A DNA stretch of 54,862 bases from positions 111,080 to 165,941 of the forward strand of contig SWDN01000017.1 of the NCBI GenBank assembly GCA_005116775.1, in the 5' to 3' direction. The stretch comes from Nitrospira sp. (GTDB taxonomy: Bacteria; Nitrospirota; Nitrospiria; Nitrospirales; Nitrospiraceae). This document shows positions 19,200 through 27,639 of this stretch, piece after piece; position 1 is the stretch's first letter; each line of letters starts with the position of its first letter. The position numbers and the translations under genes are program-made. The notes under the pieces were generated by a model. The model searched no databases, was not told the origin of the DNA, and worked only from the letters and a program-made list of their open reading frames with translations.

Positions 19200-20246
19200 G
19201 TGGCTACAAACATAGAAACCTCCAAGCAAGACCTGCTCCGCGATCTCCTCAAGCAAGTGTCTCGTCTCTTCTACACGACGTTGGCCGTGGTTCCGGCAGA
19301 TGTGCGCGATCAAGTCAGCCTCGCGTATCTCTTTGCTCGCGCAGCAGACACGATTGCAGATACGGAATTGATCGATCGTCCTCGTCGGCTGGACTTACTC
19401 GGCCAGCTCAAAGCTCAGTTCGTGAGCGATCAGATCGCATGGACTCAGGTACGAGACATCCAGCAAGCGGTGGCGCCGATCCAACAACACTCTGCCGAGC
19501 GTATCCTGCTTGAACGACTAGAAGATTGCTTCAAGCTCTACCAGACCTTTTCACCGGACGACCGCCGCCGGATACAACGGCTCATGTCCACGCTGACACA
19601 AGGCATGGAGATGGATCTCGTCGTCTTCCACGGCACGACAGCGGAAGATCTTACAGTTCTGAAAACACTCGATGACCTGGATCGCTACACCTATTACGTA
19701 GCCGGCTGTGTCGGCGAGTTCTGGACAGATTTGATGTGCGCGCACCGAAAGGCGTTGGCATCATGGAACGTGCGAGAGATGTCGGAAGTCGGTGTGCGGT
19801 TTGGGAAAGGGTTGCAACTCACAAATATTGTCAAAGATATCGCGCACGATCTTCAGAAGGGCCGCTGCTATGTGCCGGCACCCATGCTGGCCGAAGCCGG
19901 ACTCACCGCACAGGACTTACTGGACCAACAGAACCGTGCACGTTTTCAGCCGGTCCTGAGCAAGCTCGTCCGTATGGCAGTGGAGCATCTTGACCAAGGT
20001 TGGCTCTACGCCATGGCGATACCACGACATGAGACTCGTCTACGCTTATCCTGCATGTGGCCGATTCTTTCTGCCGGAGAATCGCTGAAGCTTGTCATGA
20101 ATTCGCCCGATCTCTTGAACCCCGCCGTCAAAGTCAAAATCCCTCGGAGCCAGGTCTATCAAATCATGGCCCTCACGACAGGCACCTTCGCCTGCGGATA
20201 CGTCGGCACGGCTTGCTGGGGGCGGTTGCGAAAACAGATCGTGTAA
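19200..20246 (+). CDS. Squalene/phytoene synthase family protein
   Basis: The 348-aa product starts at a GTG two bases after the cupredoxin stop. Both aspartate-rich motifs that bind prenyl diphosphates through Mg are present: ARAADTIADTE near residue 50 and QLTNIVKDIAHD near 215, followed by KGRCYVP. Family members join two prenyl diphosphates head to head (squalene, phytoene or related). Which product is made here cannot be told; hopanoid or carotenoid synthesis are the usual roles. Confidence 0.88.
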   Translation: MATNIETSKQDLLRDLLKQVSRLFYTTLAVVPADVRDQVSLAYLFARAADTIADTELIDRPRRLDLLGQLKAQFVSDQIAWTQVRDIQQAVAPIQQHSAERILLERLEDCFKLYQTFSPDDRRRIQRLMSTLTQGMEMDLVVFHGTTAEDLTVLKTLDDLDRYTYYVAGCVGEFWTDLMCAHRKALASWNVREMSEVGVRFGKGLQLTNIVKDIAHDLQKGRCYVPAPMLAEAGLTAQDLLDQQNRARFQPVLSKLVRMAVEHLDQGWLYAMAIPRHETRLRLSCMWPILSAGESLKLVMNSPDLLNPAVKVKIPRSQVYQIMALTTGTFACGYVGTACWGRLRKQIV

Positions 20247-20287
20247 ACGGAACTGCTTTACAACCTCATATCACTCGATCCGCGGTC

Positions 20288-21544
20288 TCAGAGCCCCGGT
20301 CTCGACTCTGCGACGATGCTGATTTCCAATGGAGAGCCGCCGCGTTCGATGGCGAGTTTCAAGGTTTGCCCTACCTGGACGTGGCACAGCCGTTTCGCTT
20401 CCCGCTCTGAAGACACACGAGATAAGACCACGCCATGACAGGCCACGACCCTATCGCCCACCTTGAGACCGGCTTTCTCGGCAGGCAGGCCGCTCCGAAG
20501 TTCACGCACGAGGTAGTATCGAGCGCCGGCTGATTCCTGTAGTTCCCAATTGACGCCGATGTGTCCAGACCCAAGTAATCCGGTTTGTGAACCGAATCGG
20601 GCAAGAACACGATGAGCAATGACGCGAGCCAAGCTCTCTGGATCGCTCACCGTGGCGTCAGAACCGTATCCTTCCCCGTTGAATAAGACCAGACCGCTCT
20701 CGACATCGATCATCCGTAAAGCCAGCGACACGCGGGTGACCTGGTCTCTCTCGGCTCGCTCCCATTGTTGCACTTCTCCCACCACAATGGCCTGCGCGCC
20801 AACGAGTTTCCCAATTTTCAGTACCTCAGCATCATCGGCATGTTTGAGCTGAACGATTTGCTCTTTGAGCACCTCGTCGAGCTCAGTTCGCTCGACCATG
20901 TTGATATCCAGGTCCAATAACAGGGTCGTCACCATCCCGGCCACACGCGACCCTGACCCCTCTTCGCCAGGCGCATCCTCAAACAGCACGACGGCCATCG
21001 TTCGATAGCGATCGATCGTATCGCGGTTGATCGGACCTGCGCCGGCCACGACCGGTTCGGGGCGTCCTCGCATCCCGCCAAATCCTAAGGCGGCTGTGCC
21101 TGATGACGCACAGGCCCGGCGTCGGTGCAAGATGGCGGCGGGCGTACCCCAGGCACAGAGCTCGTCGTTCACCAACACGACGTGGTGCGGATATTCACGT
21201 TGATGTTCCGCGGCAATATTGGTGAAGGGATAGAAGATGCAGCCACCGATCCAGACCGATAACGGGCAGAAGGCCAATTCATAGAGCCACTGTTTGCGGG
21301 CTGTCAGGGAATATTCCCACACTAGCAGACGGCCATCGTCACGCAACACACGGTCAGGTCGACCGATCTGTTCGATCACCTCGGCCTTCGTCATCGGCAC
21401 GGCCAGCCGGTCCAACTTGGATTCCGACTTCACAATCGTGTAGGCAACCCCACAAGCTGAAAGTGTGCTGGAAAGACCAACGAGCACGAGTGTGAGAATG
21501 AATGAAGAGCACCGGATGGGAGAACGGGCCTGCTGAATCGGCAT
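20288..21544 (-). CDS. Lipoprotein with CsgG-like and C-terminal PDZ domains
   Basis: The 418-aa product has a signal peptide with lipobox LSAC (Cys31). An N-terminal region includes KAEVIEQIGRPDRVL, typical of small outer-membrane (SmpA/BamE-like) folds. A CsgG-type domain follows, with MAVVLFEDA and LDLDINMVERTELDEVLKEQ. A PDZ domain ends the protein (VRELRSGLPAEKAGLKVGDRV). The architecture suggests an envelope assembly or sensing role; the actual function is unknown. Confidence 0.78.
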   Translation of the reverse strand: MPIQQARSPIRCSSFILTLVLVGLSSTLSACGVAYTIVKSESKLDRLAVPMTKAEVIEQIGRPDRVLRDDGRLLVWEYSLTARKQWLYELAFCPLSVWIGGCIFYPFTNIAAEHQREYPHHVVLVNDELCAWGTPAAILHRRRACASSGTAALGFGGMRGRPEPVVAGAGPINRDTIDRYRTMAVVLFEDAPGEEGSGSRVAGMVTTLLLDLDINMVERTELDEVLKEQIVQLKHADDAEVLKIGKLVGAQAIVVGEVQQWERAERDQVTRVSLALRMIDVESGLVLFNGEGYGSDATVSDPESLARVIAHRVLARFGSQTGLLGSGHIGVNWELQESAGARYYLVRELRSGLPAEKAGLKVGDRVVACHGVVLSRVSSEREAKRLCHVQVGQTLKLAIERGGSPLEISIVAESRPGL

Positions 21545-21606
21545 CGCACTAAGCGTAACACTCCGGAAGCGAGGGCTGCAACGCAGAGAGACGGGGTGGA
21601 CAGGGA

Positions 21607-22167
21607 TCAGTTCAAGGAAGGATCGAACGGCATATCCGCATAATGGCGATAGTCGTCGCCCAGCGTACTCACGATATCAGGCCAGATACGGGTGGGATCC
21701 TTGTCGAACACCGCAGTGGGATCGGCGGGAAGAGTCAACCAGGATCCCGTCCGCATTTCCGACTCCAGTTGTCCTGGACCCCACCCGGAATAGCCGATAT
21801 AGGCGCGAAACGCCTCACGCCCCTCACTGGCAGTCAATATACGGTCGACGAGCTCTGTATCCCCACCAAGGCAGATTCCATCGAACACGTGATGCGAGTT
21901 CTCAGGGAGTTGATCCAATCGATAGAGCATCATAACTTGGTTCGTTTGCACCGGCCCTCCGGAAAAGAGGACGTGCCGTTGGCCTTCGAGGATCGGTATT
22001 TGAGGTAACGCTTCCGAGACTGACATCGCTGTCGGACGATTGACGACGACTCCCAGCGCGCCTTCGGCCCCATGCTCGCAGAGCAACACCACGGTCTGCC
22101 GAAAATTCGGATCGCGCAAGGATGGCGCCGCGATGAGGAAGATGCCTTTCCCGAGCGGGGCTTTCAT
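21607..22167 (-). CDS. YqgE/AlgH family protein
   Basis: This 186-aa product has the full family pattern: GIFLIAAPSLRDPNF at the start, VVLLCEHGAEGALGVVVNRP, LFSGGPV and the AYIGYSGWGPGQLESE block. The ATG at 22167 has AGGA eight bases before it; the longer open frame upstream is repeat DNA. The molecular function of the family is unknown, though AlgH has been linked to regulation. Confidence 0.92.
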   Translation of the reverse strand: MKAPLGKGIFLIAAPSLRDPNFRQTVVLLCEHGAEGALGVVVNRPTAMSVSEALPQIPILEGQRHVLFSGGPVQTNQVMMLYRLDQLPENSHHVFDGICLGGDTELVDRILTASEGREAFRAYIGYSGWGPGQLESEMRTGSWLTLPADPTAVFDKDPTRIWPDIVSTLGDDYRHYADMPFDPSLN

Positions 22168-22226
22168 ATTACTGATCCTACCGCGCAGACCTGTGACGTG
22201 CAAGCGAGACGAGCAGACTTGTTGAT

Positions 22227-22293
22227 CTGGTATATTTGGTTTGTTTCGTTTCTTTGGTTGAACCAGATGAACCAAATAGACCAAACAAACCAG
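22227..22293. repeat. Imperfect inverted repeat of ACCAAA-type units
   Basis: Units like TTTGGTTTGTTTCG and TTTGGTT on the left are answered by AACCAGATGAACC, AAATAGACC and AAACAAACCAG on the right. The region can fold as one long hairpin. It sits between the yqgE start and the end of the truncated nitrilase gene and encodes nothing. Confidence 0.65.
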
Positions 22294-22302
22294 CGCAACC
22301 AG

Positions 22303-22800
22303 TTAGCGGTAGAGGGATTCGCGTCGATCGCGGAGTAGATCGTTGTAGCGCGTGAGAGTTTTGTTTCGCGCGTCGGCAGGGTCGATCTCGACGATATAGA
22401 GTTCGTCCTGATCTCGTGGCGCGCGATGCAGAATCGCCCCCTTGGGAGCGACGACTTCACTGTTCCCAATAAACGTCAGCTGATCTTTGCCGTCTCGCGC
22501 TTCGCTCCCTGTGCGGTTACAGGTAATCGCGAAGACTCGATTCTCCAGGCACCGAACCGGCATAGAGTCCGGGCAATTCGGCAAGATCAGATTCGAGGGA
22601 TGGCAAATAATCTCCGCTCCCTTGAGCGCCAATGTGCGAGCTGCTTCCGGGTAGTACCAATCGAAACAGATCATCGTGCCGATCTTGGCTGATCCGATAT
22701 CCCACACCTGAAACCCTGTGTCGCCGGGGGCAAAGAACAGCGTTTCTTCAAAAAACAGATGAGTCTTGCGATAACACCTTATGTGGAATTCCATATACAT
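22303..22800 (-). pseudogene. Carbon-nitrogen hydrolase (nitrilase family), 5' part missing
   Basis: Family identity starts at YRKTHLFFEE, which carries the catalytic Lys, and continues through the nucleophile region IGTMICFDWYYPEAAR (Cys) to the end (RYNDLLRDRR). Full-length members are about 260-290 aa; only 165 codons remain, and the first 100 or so residues, including the catalytic Glu, are absent. The ten residues before YRKT do not belong to the family. It is therefore almost certainly non-functional or a chimera. Confidence 0.8.
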
Positions 22801-22861
22801 AATTTGGCACCTACAATGAATATGTCGGTTCGGTCATCACGTTGAGAAAGGAGTGACACCC

Positions 22862-23326
22862 ATGAAAGTCTTTACAAAATCGACAGCCATTGTGCTGACA
22901 GGGATGCTGGTCATCACAGCCGCTATCGTGCTGCCTCTGCAACCGGTGTTTGGCGAAGGCGGCGCGAGGCGAGACGTGGTTCGTTACGCGGCAATGATGG
23001 ATCGACTGTATCTGGTCGAATTCGAGGCAACCCAAGCAGGCGCTCCAACGAACCGCGAGCAACAAATCAAGCAGCTCGAGAAACTCGTCATCCCAACGAT
23101 CGAGAGCCTGGGGAAAGATGGCAGGGTCCGAACCGGAGGCCTCGCCGCAGGCTCGCTTTCCGGAACCTTCGTTGTTGTAGCCAAGTCAGAGGACGAGGTG
23201 AATGAACTCGTTCGCGCGCTTCCAGCCCAGGACATTATGCAGTGGAAGGTAACAGAGCTCGAGACCTTCGCTCAGCGGGCAGAGATGGAAAAGAAGGTCG
23301 TGCAGGAACTCAAGGCACAGAAGTAG
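22862..23326 (+). CDS. Exported small alpha/beta protein (muconolactone isomerase-like fold possible)
   Basis: The 154-aa product has AAAGGAG nine bases before the ATG at 22862. A signal peptide (IVLTGMLVITAAIVL) precedes the mature domain. The last 80 residues (GGLAAGSLSGTFVVVAKSEDEVNELVRALP) look like the small ferredoxin-like domains of the YCII/muconolactone isomerase type. No function is proposed. A strong terminator follows. Confidence 0.65.
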   Translation: MKVFTKSTAIVLTGMLVITAAIVLPLQPVFGEGGARRDVVRYAAMMDRLYLVEFEATQAGAPTNREQQIKQLEKLVIPTIESLGKDGRVRTGGLAAGSLSGTFVVVAKSEDEVNELVRALPAQDIMQWKVTELETFAQRAEMEKKVVQELKAQK

Positions 23327-23349
23327 TCCGATCCCATAACCTGAAATGA

Positions 23350-23388
23350 GAAACCCCCAGTCCGGCGTGAAGCCGGACTGGGGGTTTC
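23350..23388. terminator. Strong bidirectional terminator
   Basis: A perfect 17-bp stem (GAAACCCCCAGTCCGGC and its complement) with a GTGAA loop lies between the ends of two converging genes: the exported protein ending at 23326 and the NXR gamma-like gene ending at 23465. The short T/A runs at the stem edges suit either direction. Confidence 0.85.
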
Positions 23389-23464
23389 TGGTTATCATCC
23401 TATCGCGCCTGCCCCATAAGCCAAACTGGCAGAAAAGGCAGATCTCCAGGGACCGGTCCTCTGA

Positions 23465-24415
23465 CTACAGCTTCAAGGTAAACCAGGTGGAGAGCGCCTT
23501 CATACCGTTGCGCTCGATGTTGTTCCCATCCCACACTGCAAATGCGATGGGCACGGACATTCCCGCCTTGAATTGAGTATCGTTGGCATCGCCGGTTTCC
23601 AACGAGCGCTTGACCACCACGCGCCATGTCGGACCGGAGTATCCACCGCCCTTGACTGCGCCGGAAGGTTCCCACACGCCGTTGCCAATGACATCCTGAT
23701 GCGCTTGCGTGGTGAGAGTGCTGAAGCCATTGGCGTTCAGATCTTCAACCGAACTCACGCGTAATGTCGGATCAGACATGATGTTGCCTGACCAGATACC
23801 AGGATTGAAGGGCCCGAGGCTTCGGCCAATCCGGTCCGGATAGGTCACGCCGCCAGCCGGCTCTTCGTAATAGTAATCCCAGAAAATGCCCGGGTATTGG
23901 TCGTCCACGTCCCAGATGCCTGCGCTATCCTTGCCGATATCCTTCTGCCATTCCGCGTTCCATCGCCAGATGTTGGTGGTACCGCCTGACTGACCCATGC
24001 ACTGGAAGGGTGGCGCTCCGGCAGTATTGACCGGGAACATGACCGCGGCCTGATCCCGAAAATCCTGAGGGCCGATGGCCGTATCGTTCTTGGTCTGATC
24101 CTGCCACTCGATGCGCATACCGATCTCTTTCCCGTTGGTCATGGCTTTCACGAACACCGACTTTACCGAAATATTCGGGTGCATCGGCGTGGTAATCAGC
24201 TGCCCGCTCAACGGCACGATCACCCCAGGCACACCTTCCCATACGGGGTTCGCGCCATCCATCGGGATCGCGCCCTTGACCATCTTGGCCGGAATCGTCA
24301 CCGGCTGGCTGACAGCCAACGGAACCTGCCCGATCGTGAGCATCACGCCCACAACCAACGCAGCGAGAAGAATGCCGAAGACCACACGTTTGCTGTGTGT
24401 CTGCACTACTCTCAT
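23465..24415 (-). CDS. NXR gamma-like heme b subunit (EB_dh domain)
   Basis: The 316-aa exported protein has a signal or anchor segment (residues 11-30) and an ethylbenzene dehydrogenase gamma-type domain. In this family a heme b is held by Met and Lys; Met140 in PPFQCMGQ and Lys269 in WRVVVKR are the likely ligands, and IWRWNAEW fits. In Nitrospira such proteins are NxrC candidates, passing electrons from nitrite oxidation to the respiratory chain. No alpha or beta subunit lies here. GAGGAGG precedes the ATG. Confidence 0.85.
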   Translation of the reverse strand: MRVVQTHSKRVVFGILLAALVVGVMLTIGQVPLAVSQPVTIPAKMVKGAIPMDGANPVWEGVPGVIVPLSGQLITTPMHPNISVKSVFVKAMTNGKEIGMRIEWQDQTKNDTAIGPQDFRDQAAVMFPVNTAGAPPFQCMGQSGGTTNIWRWNAEWQKDIGKDSAGIWDVDDQYPGIFWDYYYEEPAGGVTYPDRIGRSLGPFNPGIWSGNIMSDPTLRVSSVEDLNANGFSTLTTQAHQDVIGNGVWEPSGAVKGGGYSGPTWRVVVKRSLETGDANDTQFKAGMSVPIAFAVWDGNNIERNGMKALSTWFTLKL

Positions 24416-24466
24416 AGGATACTCCTCCTCTCGATTAAAGAATGAAAATTGACGTCACACTCTCGG

Positions 24467-24598
24467 TCAATGCGGATTATTGGACATTGAGAAGATGGCC
24501 AAGATCACGCCCACGATCAACGAACCGACAAGAATGCCGATCCTCACCAGGTTACTATGCGGCTTCTCCGCTTTCGGTTCTGGCTTCGGTTCTTTCAT
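24467..24598 (-). CDS. 43-aa single-span membrane protein in the NXR-accessory operon
   Basis: A short frame of 43 codons has AAGGAGG nine bases before its ATG. The product has a Lys/Pro/Glu-rich N-terminus (MKEPKPEPKAEKPH) and one membrane helix (about residues 19-37), ending SMSNNPH. It lies between the TorD-like chaperone gene and the EB_dh gene on the same strand. It may help assemble or anchor the heme b subunit (inference). Confidence 0.75.
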   Translation of the reverse strand: MKEPKPEPKAEKPHSNLVRIGILVGSLIVGVILAIFSMSNNPH

Positions 24599-24693
24599 TC
24601 GACATTCCTCCTTATCGAATCACAATACGCCGGGTGGCCCATGACCACTCTCGAACGTACCGAGCCGGCGCCTTCAGATACATCTGATACCGG

Positions 24694-25665
24694 TTAGGCG
24701 TTTCCGACTGGCCCCTCGCCCTCTTTGTCTTTGTCCTGCTCCTTCTTGTCCAAAAACGACTCTGCGCCGACTTCGTTCAGCAACAGACTCAGCTCGTTTC
24801 CTTGATCCTGCGCGCCGCACTCGTAGGCCTGGCCCTCCGGAGAATTGAACGTCGCCGGGCGATAATCGGTTTCCGAGTAGGGCTGAGGAGCGACACCGAG
24901 AAATGCGACTTCAAAATCCATCCATTCCGCCATTAAGTCTGCCATATGTTTATACAAGCCAGACCCGGCTTTTTTGACCAACATCCGGCAAAACAACGGG
25001 ACCCACCGGCCGACATGATTTTTGACAAATTTTTTCTGCGCGTCCAGGACAATCTGCGTCTTGTCCGCTCCATCGTGGCAGCGGGAATAGGATTCTTTGT
25101 AGGCCAGAAAATGCATGAACTCGAATTCGACGCTCAAATGATCCAGTCGCTCGTGGATGTCTCTGGATAATTCCACTCCGAACGCGCGATAGAATCCTGC
25201 GATGTCGCCCATCACTTGCGATTGCGCGAACACGTGGTCGTTTCCGAACAGCGTTTCGTAGGGAGGACAATCGAGCGTGATCACATTGCTGAATACGCGA
25301 CGATGTTCAGCTTGCAAATCCGCGAGTTGCCAATTGACACATTCCGACGCCACTACTTTTTCGATCAGGTCGAACTGTTTACGCAGCAAGACCAGCTTGA
25401 GTTTGGTCCGCTCACCGCCGATGCCGTCGAGCGCCTGATCCAACGCGTCAAGCGCCGCTCGTCCATCATCGACAAACTCGCCGCATTGCACATAATCGAG
25501 AAACTCGTCGTCTTCAGGATAGAGCTGGCTCCACGACACGAGGAGATAGAGCTTACTGCGATTGAGCGCTCGCTCGACTGCGGGGGAATCTTTGATGGCC
25601 GGCGAAGCAGGAAGAACCCCGGCCAGGGCTTGAGAATTGGCTTGCACCGGCTGTTTACCTGTCAT
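24694..25665 (-). CDS. TorD/NarJ-family molybdoenzyme chaperone
   Basis: Chaperones of this family bind an apo-molybdoenzyme and its twin-arginine leader until the cofactor is inserted. The 323-aa product is all-helical with the signature region around YETLFGNDHVFAQSQVMGDIAGFYRAFG, and HLSVEFEFMHFLAYKE. The C-terminal 35 residues are very acidic and Lys-rich (DKKEQDKDKEGEG). With the neighbours, NXR maturation is the likely job; its client is not encoded here. Confidence 0.9.
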   Translation of the reverse strand: MTGKQPVQANSQALAGVLPASPAIKDSPAVERALNRSKLYLLVSWSQLYPEDDEFLDYVQCGEFVDDGRAALDALDQALDGIGGERTKLKLVLLRKQFDLIEKVVASECVNWQLADLQAEHRRVFSNVITLDCPPYETLFGNDHVFAQSQVMGDIAGFYRAFGVELSRDIHERLDHLSVEFEFMHFLAYKESYSRCHDGADKTQIVLDAQKKFVKNHVGRWVPLFCRMLVKKAGSGLYKHMADLMAEWMDFEVAFLGVAPQPYSETDYRPATFNSPEGQAYECGAQDQGNELSLLLNEVGAESFLDKKEQDKDKEGEGPVGNA

Positions 25666-25823
25666 GAAATTCAGTTCCTCAGTTGACCCTGTTGTTTAGA
25701 CAAATATTCCGGGCGTACGAGGACACACCTTTCGCACAAGCGTTTGTATGGTAGGTATCGGCTCAGGAGTTGTCAAGGGTGATCTTTTGATGTGTTTTTG
25801 CATTCGGACTTCTTGCTTCACAT

Positions 25824-26426
25824 TCAGGAAGACGCTTGCGCCATCAATCGATAGGGGGTGACTCGAATCGCCACATGATCGTTCACGGTCTGACACACCT
25901 GTTCGCACAGCCCGCATCCGACGCAACGCTCATTCGTCACCATAAGCCGCTGCCGATCAAAGTCCATCGAGAGGGCCTCTGTGGGACATTTCGATACGCA
26001 GGCATGGCACCCCTGCTCTGCCGTGCAAAGTCGGTGCGAGACAACCGCGAGACCCATTCGTATCTGCCCGCGTCCTTCGACAGGGAGCAGCGCCTCGGTG
26101 GCACAGGCCGCGATGCAGGGCACATCCTCGCAGAGGTAGCACGGCATCTGGTCCGCAAAAATCACCGGCGTCCCGTTCTGCGGATGGAACGTAATCGACC
26201 CGTACGGACAGGCCTTGCCACAGTCGCCGCATTGTGTGCATCGCTCCATGAACAGCGACTCATCGACCGCGCCGGGAGGTCGCAACCAATCCGTCCGCGC
26301 CGGTGGTGGAGCCGGCTGTGTCGGCGCGGTCTCTTTGTGTTTGGCGAATTCATGCGCCGCTTTGGCAACGGACACGACAGAGTCTTTGAGGAAATCGCGG
26401 CGCCCATATGTCGGATCGGTGGCCAC
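25824..26426 (-). CDS. Twin-arginine 4x[4Fe-4S] ferredoxin, NapG-like
   Basis: The 200-aa product begins at a GTG. RRDFLK at residues 9-14 is a twin-arginine motif, although the following hydrophobic stretch is weak. Four cysteine groups follow: C63/66/69/73, C96/99/104/108, C134/140/143/147 and C168/171/174/178. These should hold four 4Fe-4S clusters, as in NapG/MauN-type electron carriers. It lies 12 bp downstream of the HExxH gene in the NXR-accessory operon. Confidence 0.9.
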   Translation of the reverse strand: MATDPTYGRRDFLKDSVVSVAKAAHEFAKHKETAPTQPAPPPARTDWLRPPGAVDESLFMERCTQCGDCGKACPYGSITFHPQNGTPVIFADQMPCYLCEDVPCIAACATEALLPVEGRGQIRMGLAVVSHRLCTAEQGCHACVSKCPTEALSMDFDRQRLMVTNERCVGCGLCEQVCQTVNDHVAIRVTPYRLMAQASS

Positions 26427-26438
26427 AACGATGCCTCG

Positions 26439-27437
26439 CTACATGACGCCGTCGGCGCGCAACTTATAAACCTCGACACAGCGATCGCACGCTCCAAATT
26501 CGATATCCCAGCCAGGGTGATTTTCGCGGATAAAATCAAGCACGTAGGGCTCGAGCGTATTCCCCATATCCTCGACCCACGAATAGGTCGGAAACCGGCA
26601 CAGAGGGCAGGGAAATCCCGGCATCAACATGACCTTGTTTTCTGTTTCCGGAACCTCGCCCCCCTCGACATCCACGGCGCGGTCCATCACGCGCAGGGTG
26701 TCCGAAGCCATCTCGATCAATTCCGAGTGGGTAAAGAAACTCGTCTGCCACAACCCCTCAAATACCGATTTCAATTGTGGCGCGGGAATCTTGCGGTACC
26801 AGGAACGGAACTCCTTGAACCGGTCCTCCTTCCTCAGCATCGGCTCTTTGCCGGCTGCGGCCAACCGGCTATCGACGGTGAGGCTCCACAAGATCCGATA
26901 CCGCTGGAGGATGAGAGTTTCCTCGCCGGGATTTTGTCCGACCTTGGTATCCGGATCGTACCCGAAGACCGGGTCCAGCATGTCCGAGATATGCAACAAC
27001 TCATGACGGCAATAACGCGTGAGGGCGGGATCGTAGAATCGGCGAGGAATGAGCTTGATACCAACGCCTTTCAACCCTTTTTCCTCGAACTGCCGAGCCA
27101 ACTCGTGTTCGACAGATCCCCATTTCCTGAGAATATCGACGCCTTCCTGGTCTTCTTTGAGCACCCCCTTCACAAGCACAATGCCGACTCGCTCTTTGAG
27201 CAATGGATATTCGTTGAAGGCATCCCGGATGATATCGGAAAATCCCCAGGTCCCGAACATGAATTGGTAGAGCTTCTTGAACTCACTTTCACGATCGTCG
27301 AGCGTAAACTTCTCGTAGATCGGATCGGCGAACTCATGGAATTCTTTATAATAGGTGGGGTCGCCTTCACGTTCCGTCTTTTCGACGAACGAGTCGATGA
27401 CCTCTTGCAGCAACGCTGGCTGAAAACGAAGTTCCAT
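26439..27437 (-). CDS. Unknown NXR-associated protein with HExxH and zinc-ribbon-like cysteines
   Basis: This 332-aa soluble protein is first in the operon. Residues 145-149 read HELLH, the form of a zinc-protease site, in the context RYCRHELLHISD. Near the C-terminus two CxxC pairs (C277/C280 and C317/C320) could form a zinc ribbon. The rest is helical and charged. I recognise no family. Placement beside a TorD-like chaperone suggests a maturation role, perhaps proteolytic; it could equally be structural. Confidence 0.75.
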   Translation of the reverse strand: MELRFQPALLQEVIDSFVEKTEREGDPTYYKEFHEFADPIYEKFTLDDRESEFKKLYQFMFGTWGFSDIIRDAFNEYPLLKERVGIVLVKGVLKEDQEGVDILRKWGSVEHELARQFEEKGLKGVGIKLIPRRFYDPALTRYCRHELLHISDMLDPVFGYDPDTKVGQNPGEETLILQRYRILWSLTVDSRLAAAGKEPMLRKEDRFKEFRSWYRKIPAPQLKSVFEGLWQTSFFTHSELIEMASDTLRVMDRAVDVEGGEVPETENKVMLMPGFPCPLCRFPTYSWVEDMGNTLEPYVLDFIRENHPGWDIEFGACDRCVEVYKLRADGVM

Positions 27438-27554
27438 ACCTGTCCTTGATCCTCGCTACGCCGTAATGTCCAGTGTGAGGGAACGGAAACCGGCTCTCAT
27501 GGCCGCTTGACTTGATGATGAGGCTTCTCTTACGATCACCTCAGGCTCACACGA

Positions 27555-27584
27555 ATTATACTGGCGCGAATCGACGGTTTGCAA
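27555..27584 (-). promoter_or_regulatory. Sigma-70-type promoter of the NXR-accessory operon
   Basis: On the minus strand TTGCAA (27579-27584), an 18-bp spacer and a perfect TATAAT (27555-27560) lie about 120 bp upstream of the HExxH gene. This is the best promoter match seen in the window. The same 200-bp region must also drive the divergent WD40 gene. Confidence 0.6.
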
Positions 27585-27639
27585 TGAAGCCATGACCGTA
27601 CGCCGCTTCACCTCGCCAACACTTTAAGGATTATTAAAT

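Noticed and set aside
25836-27449. 537-codon open frame on the plus strand
   Set aside because: It lies antisense to the ferredoxin and HExxH genes, which have clear motifs and ribosome sites; its translation shows no family features. High GC produces such shadow frames.
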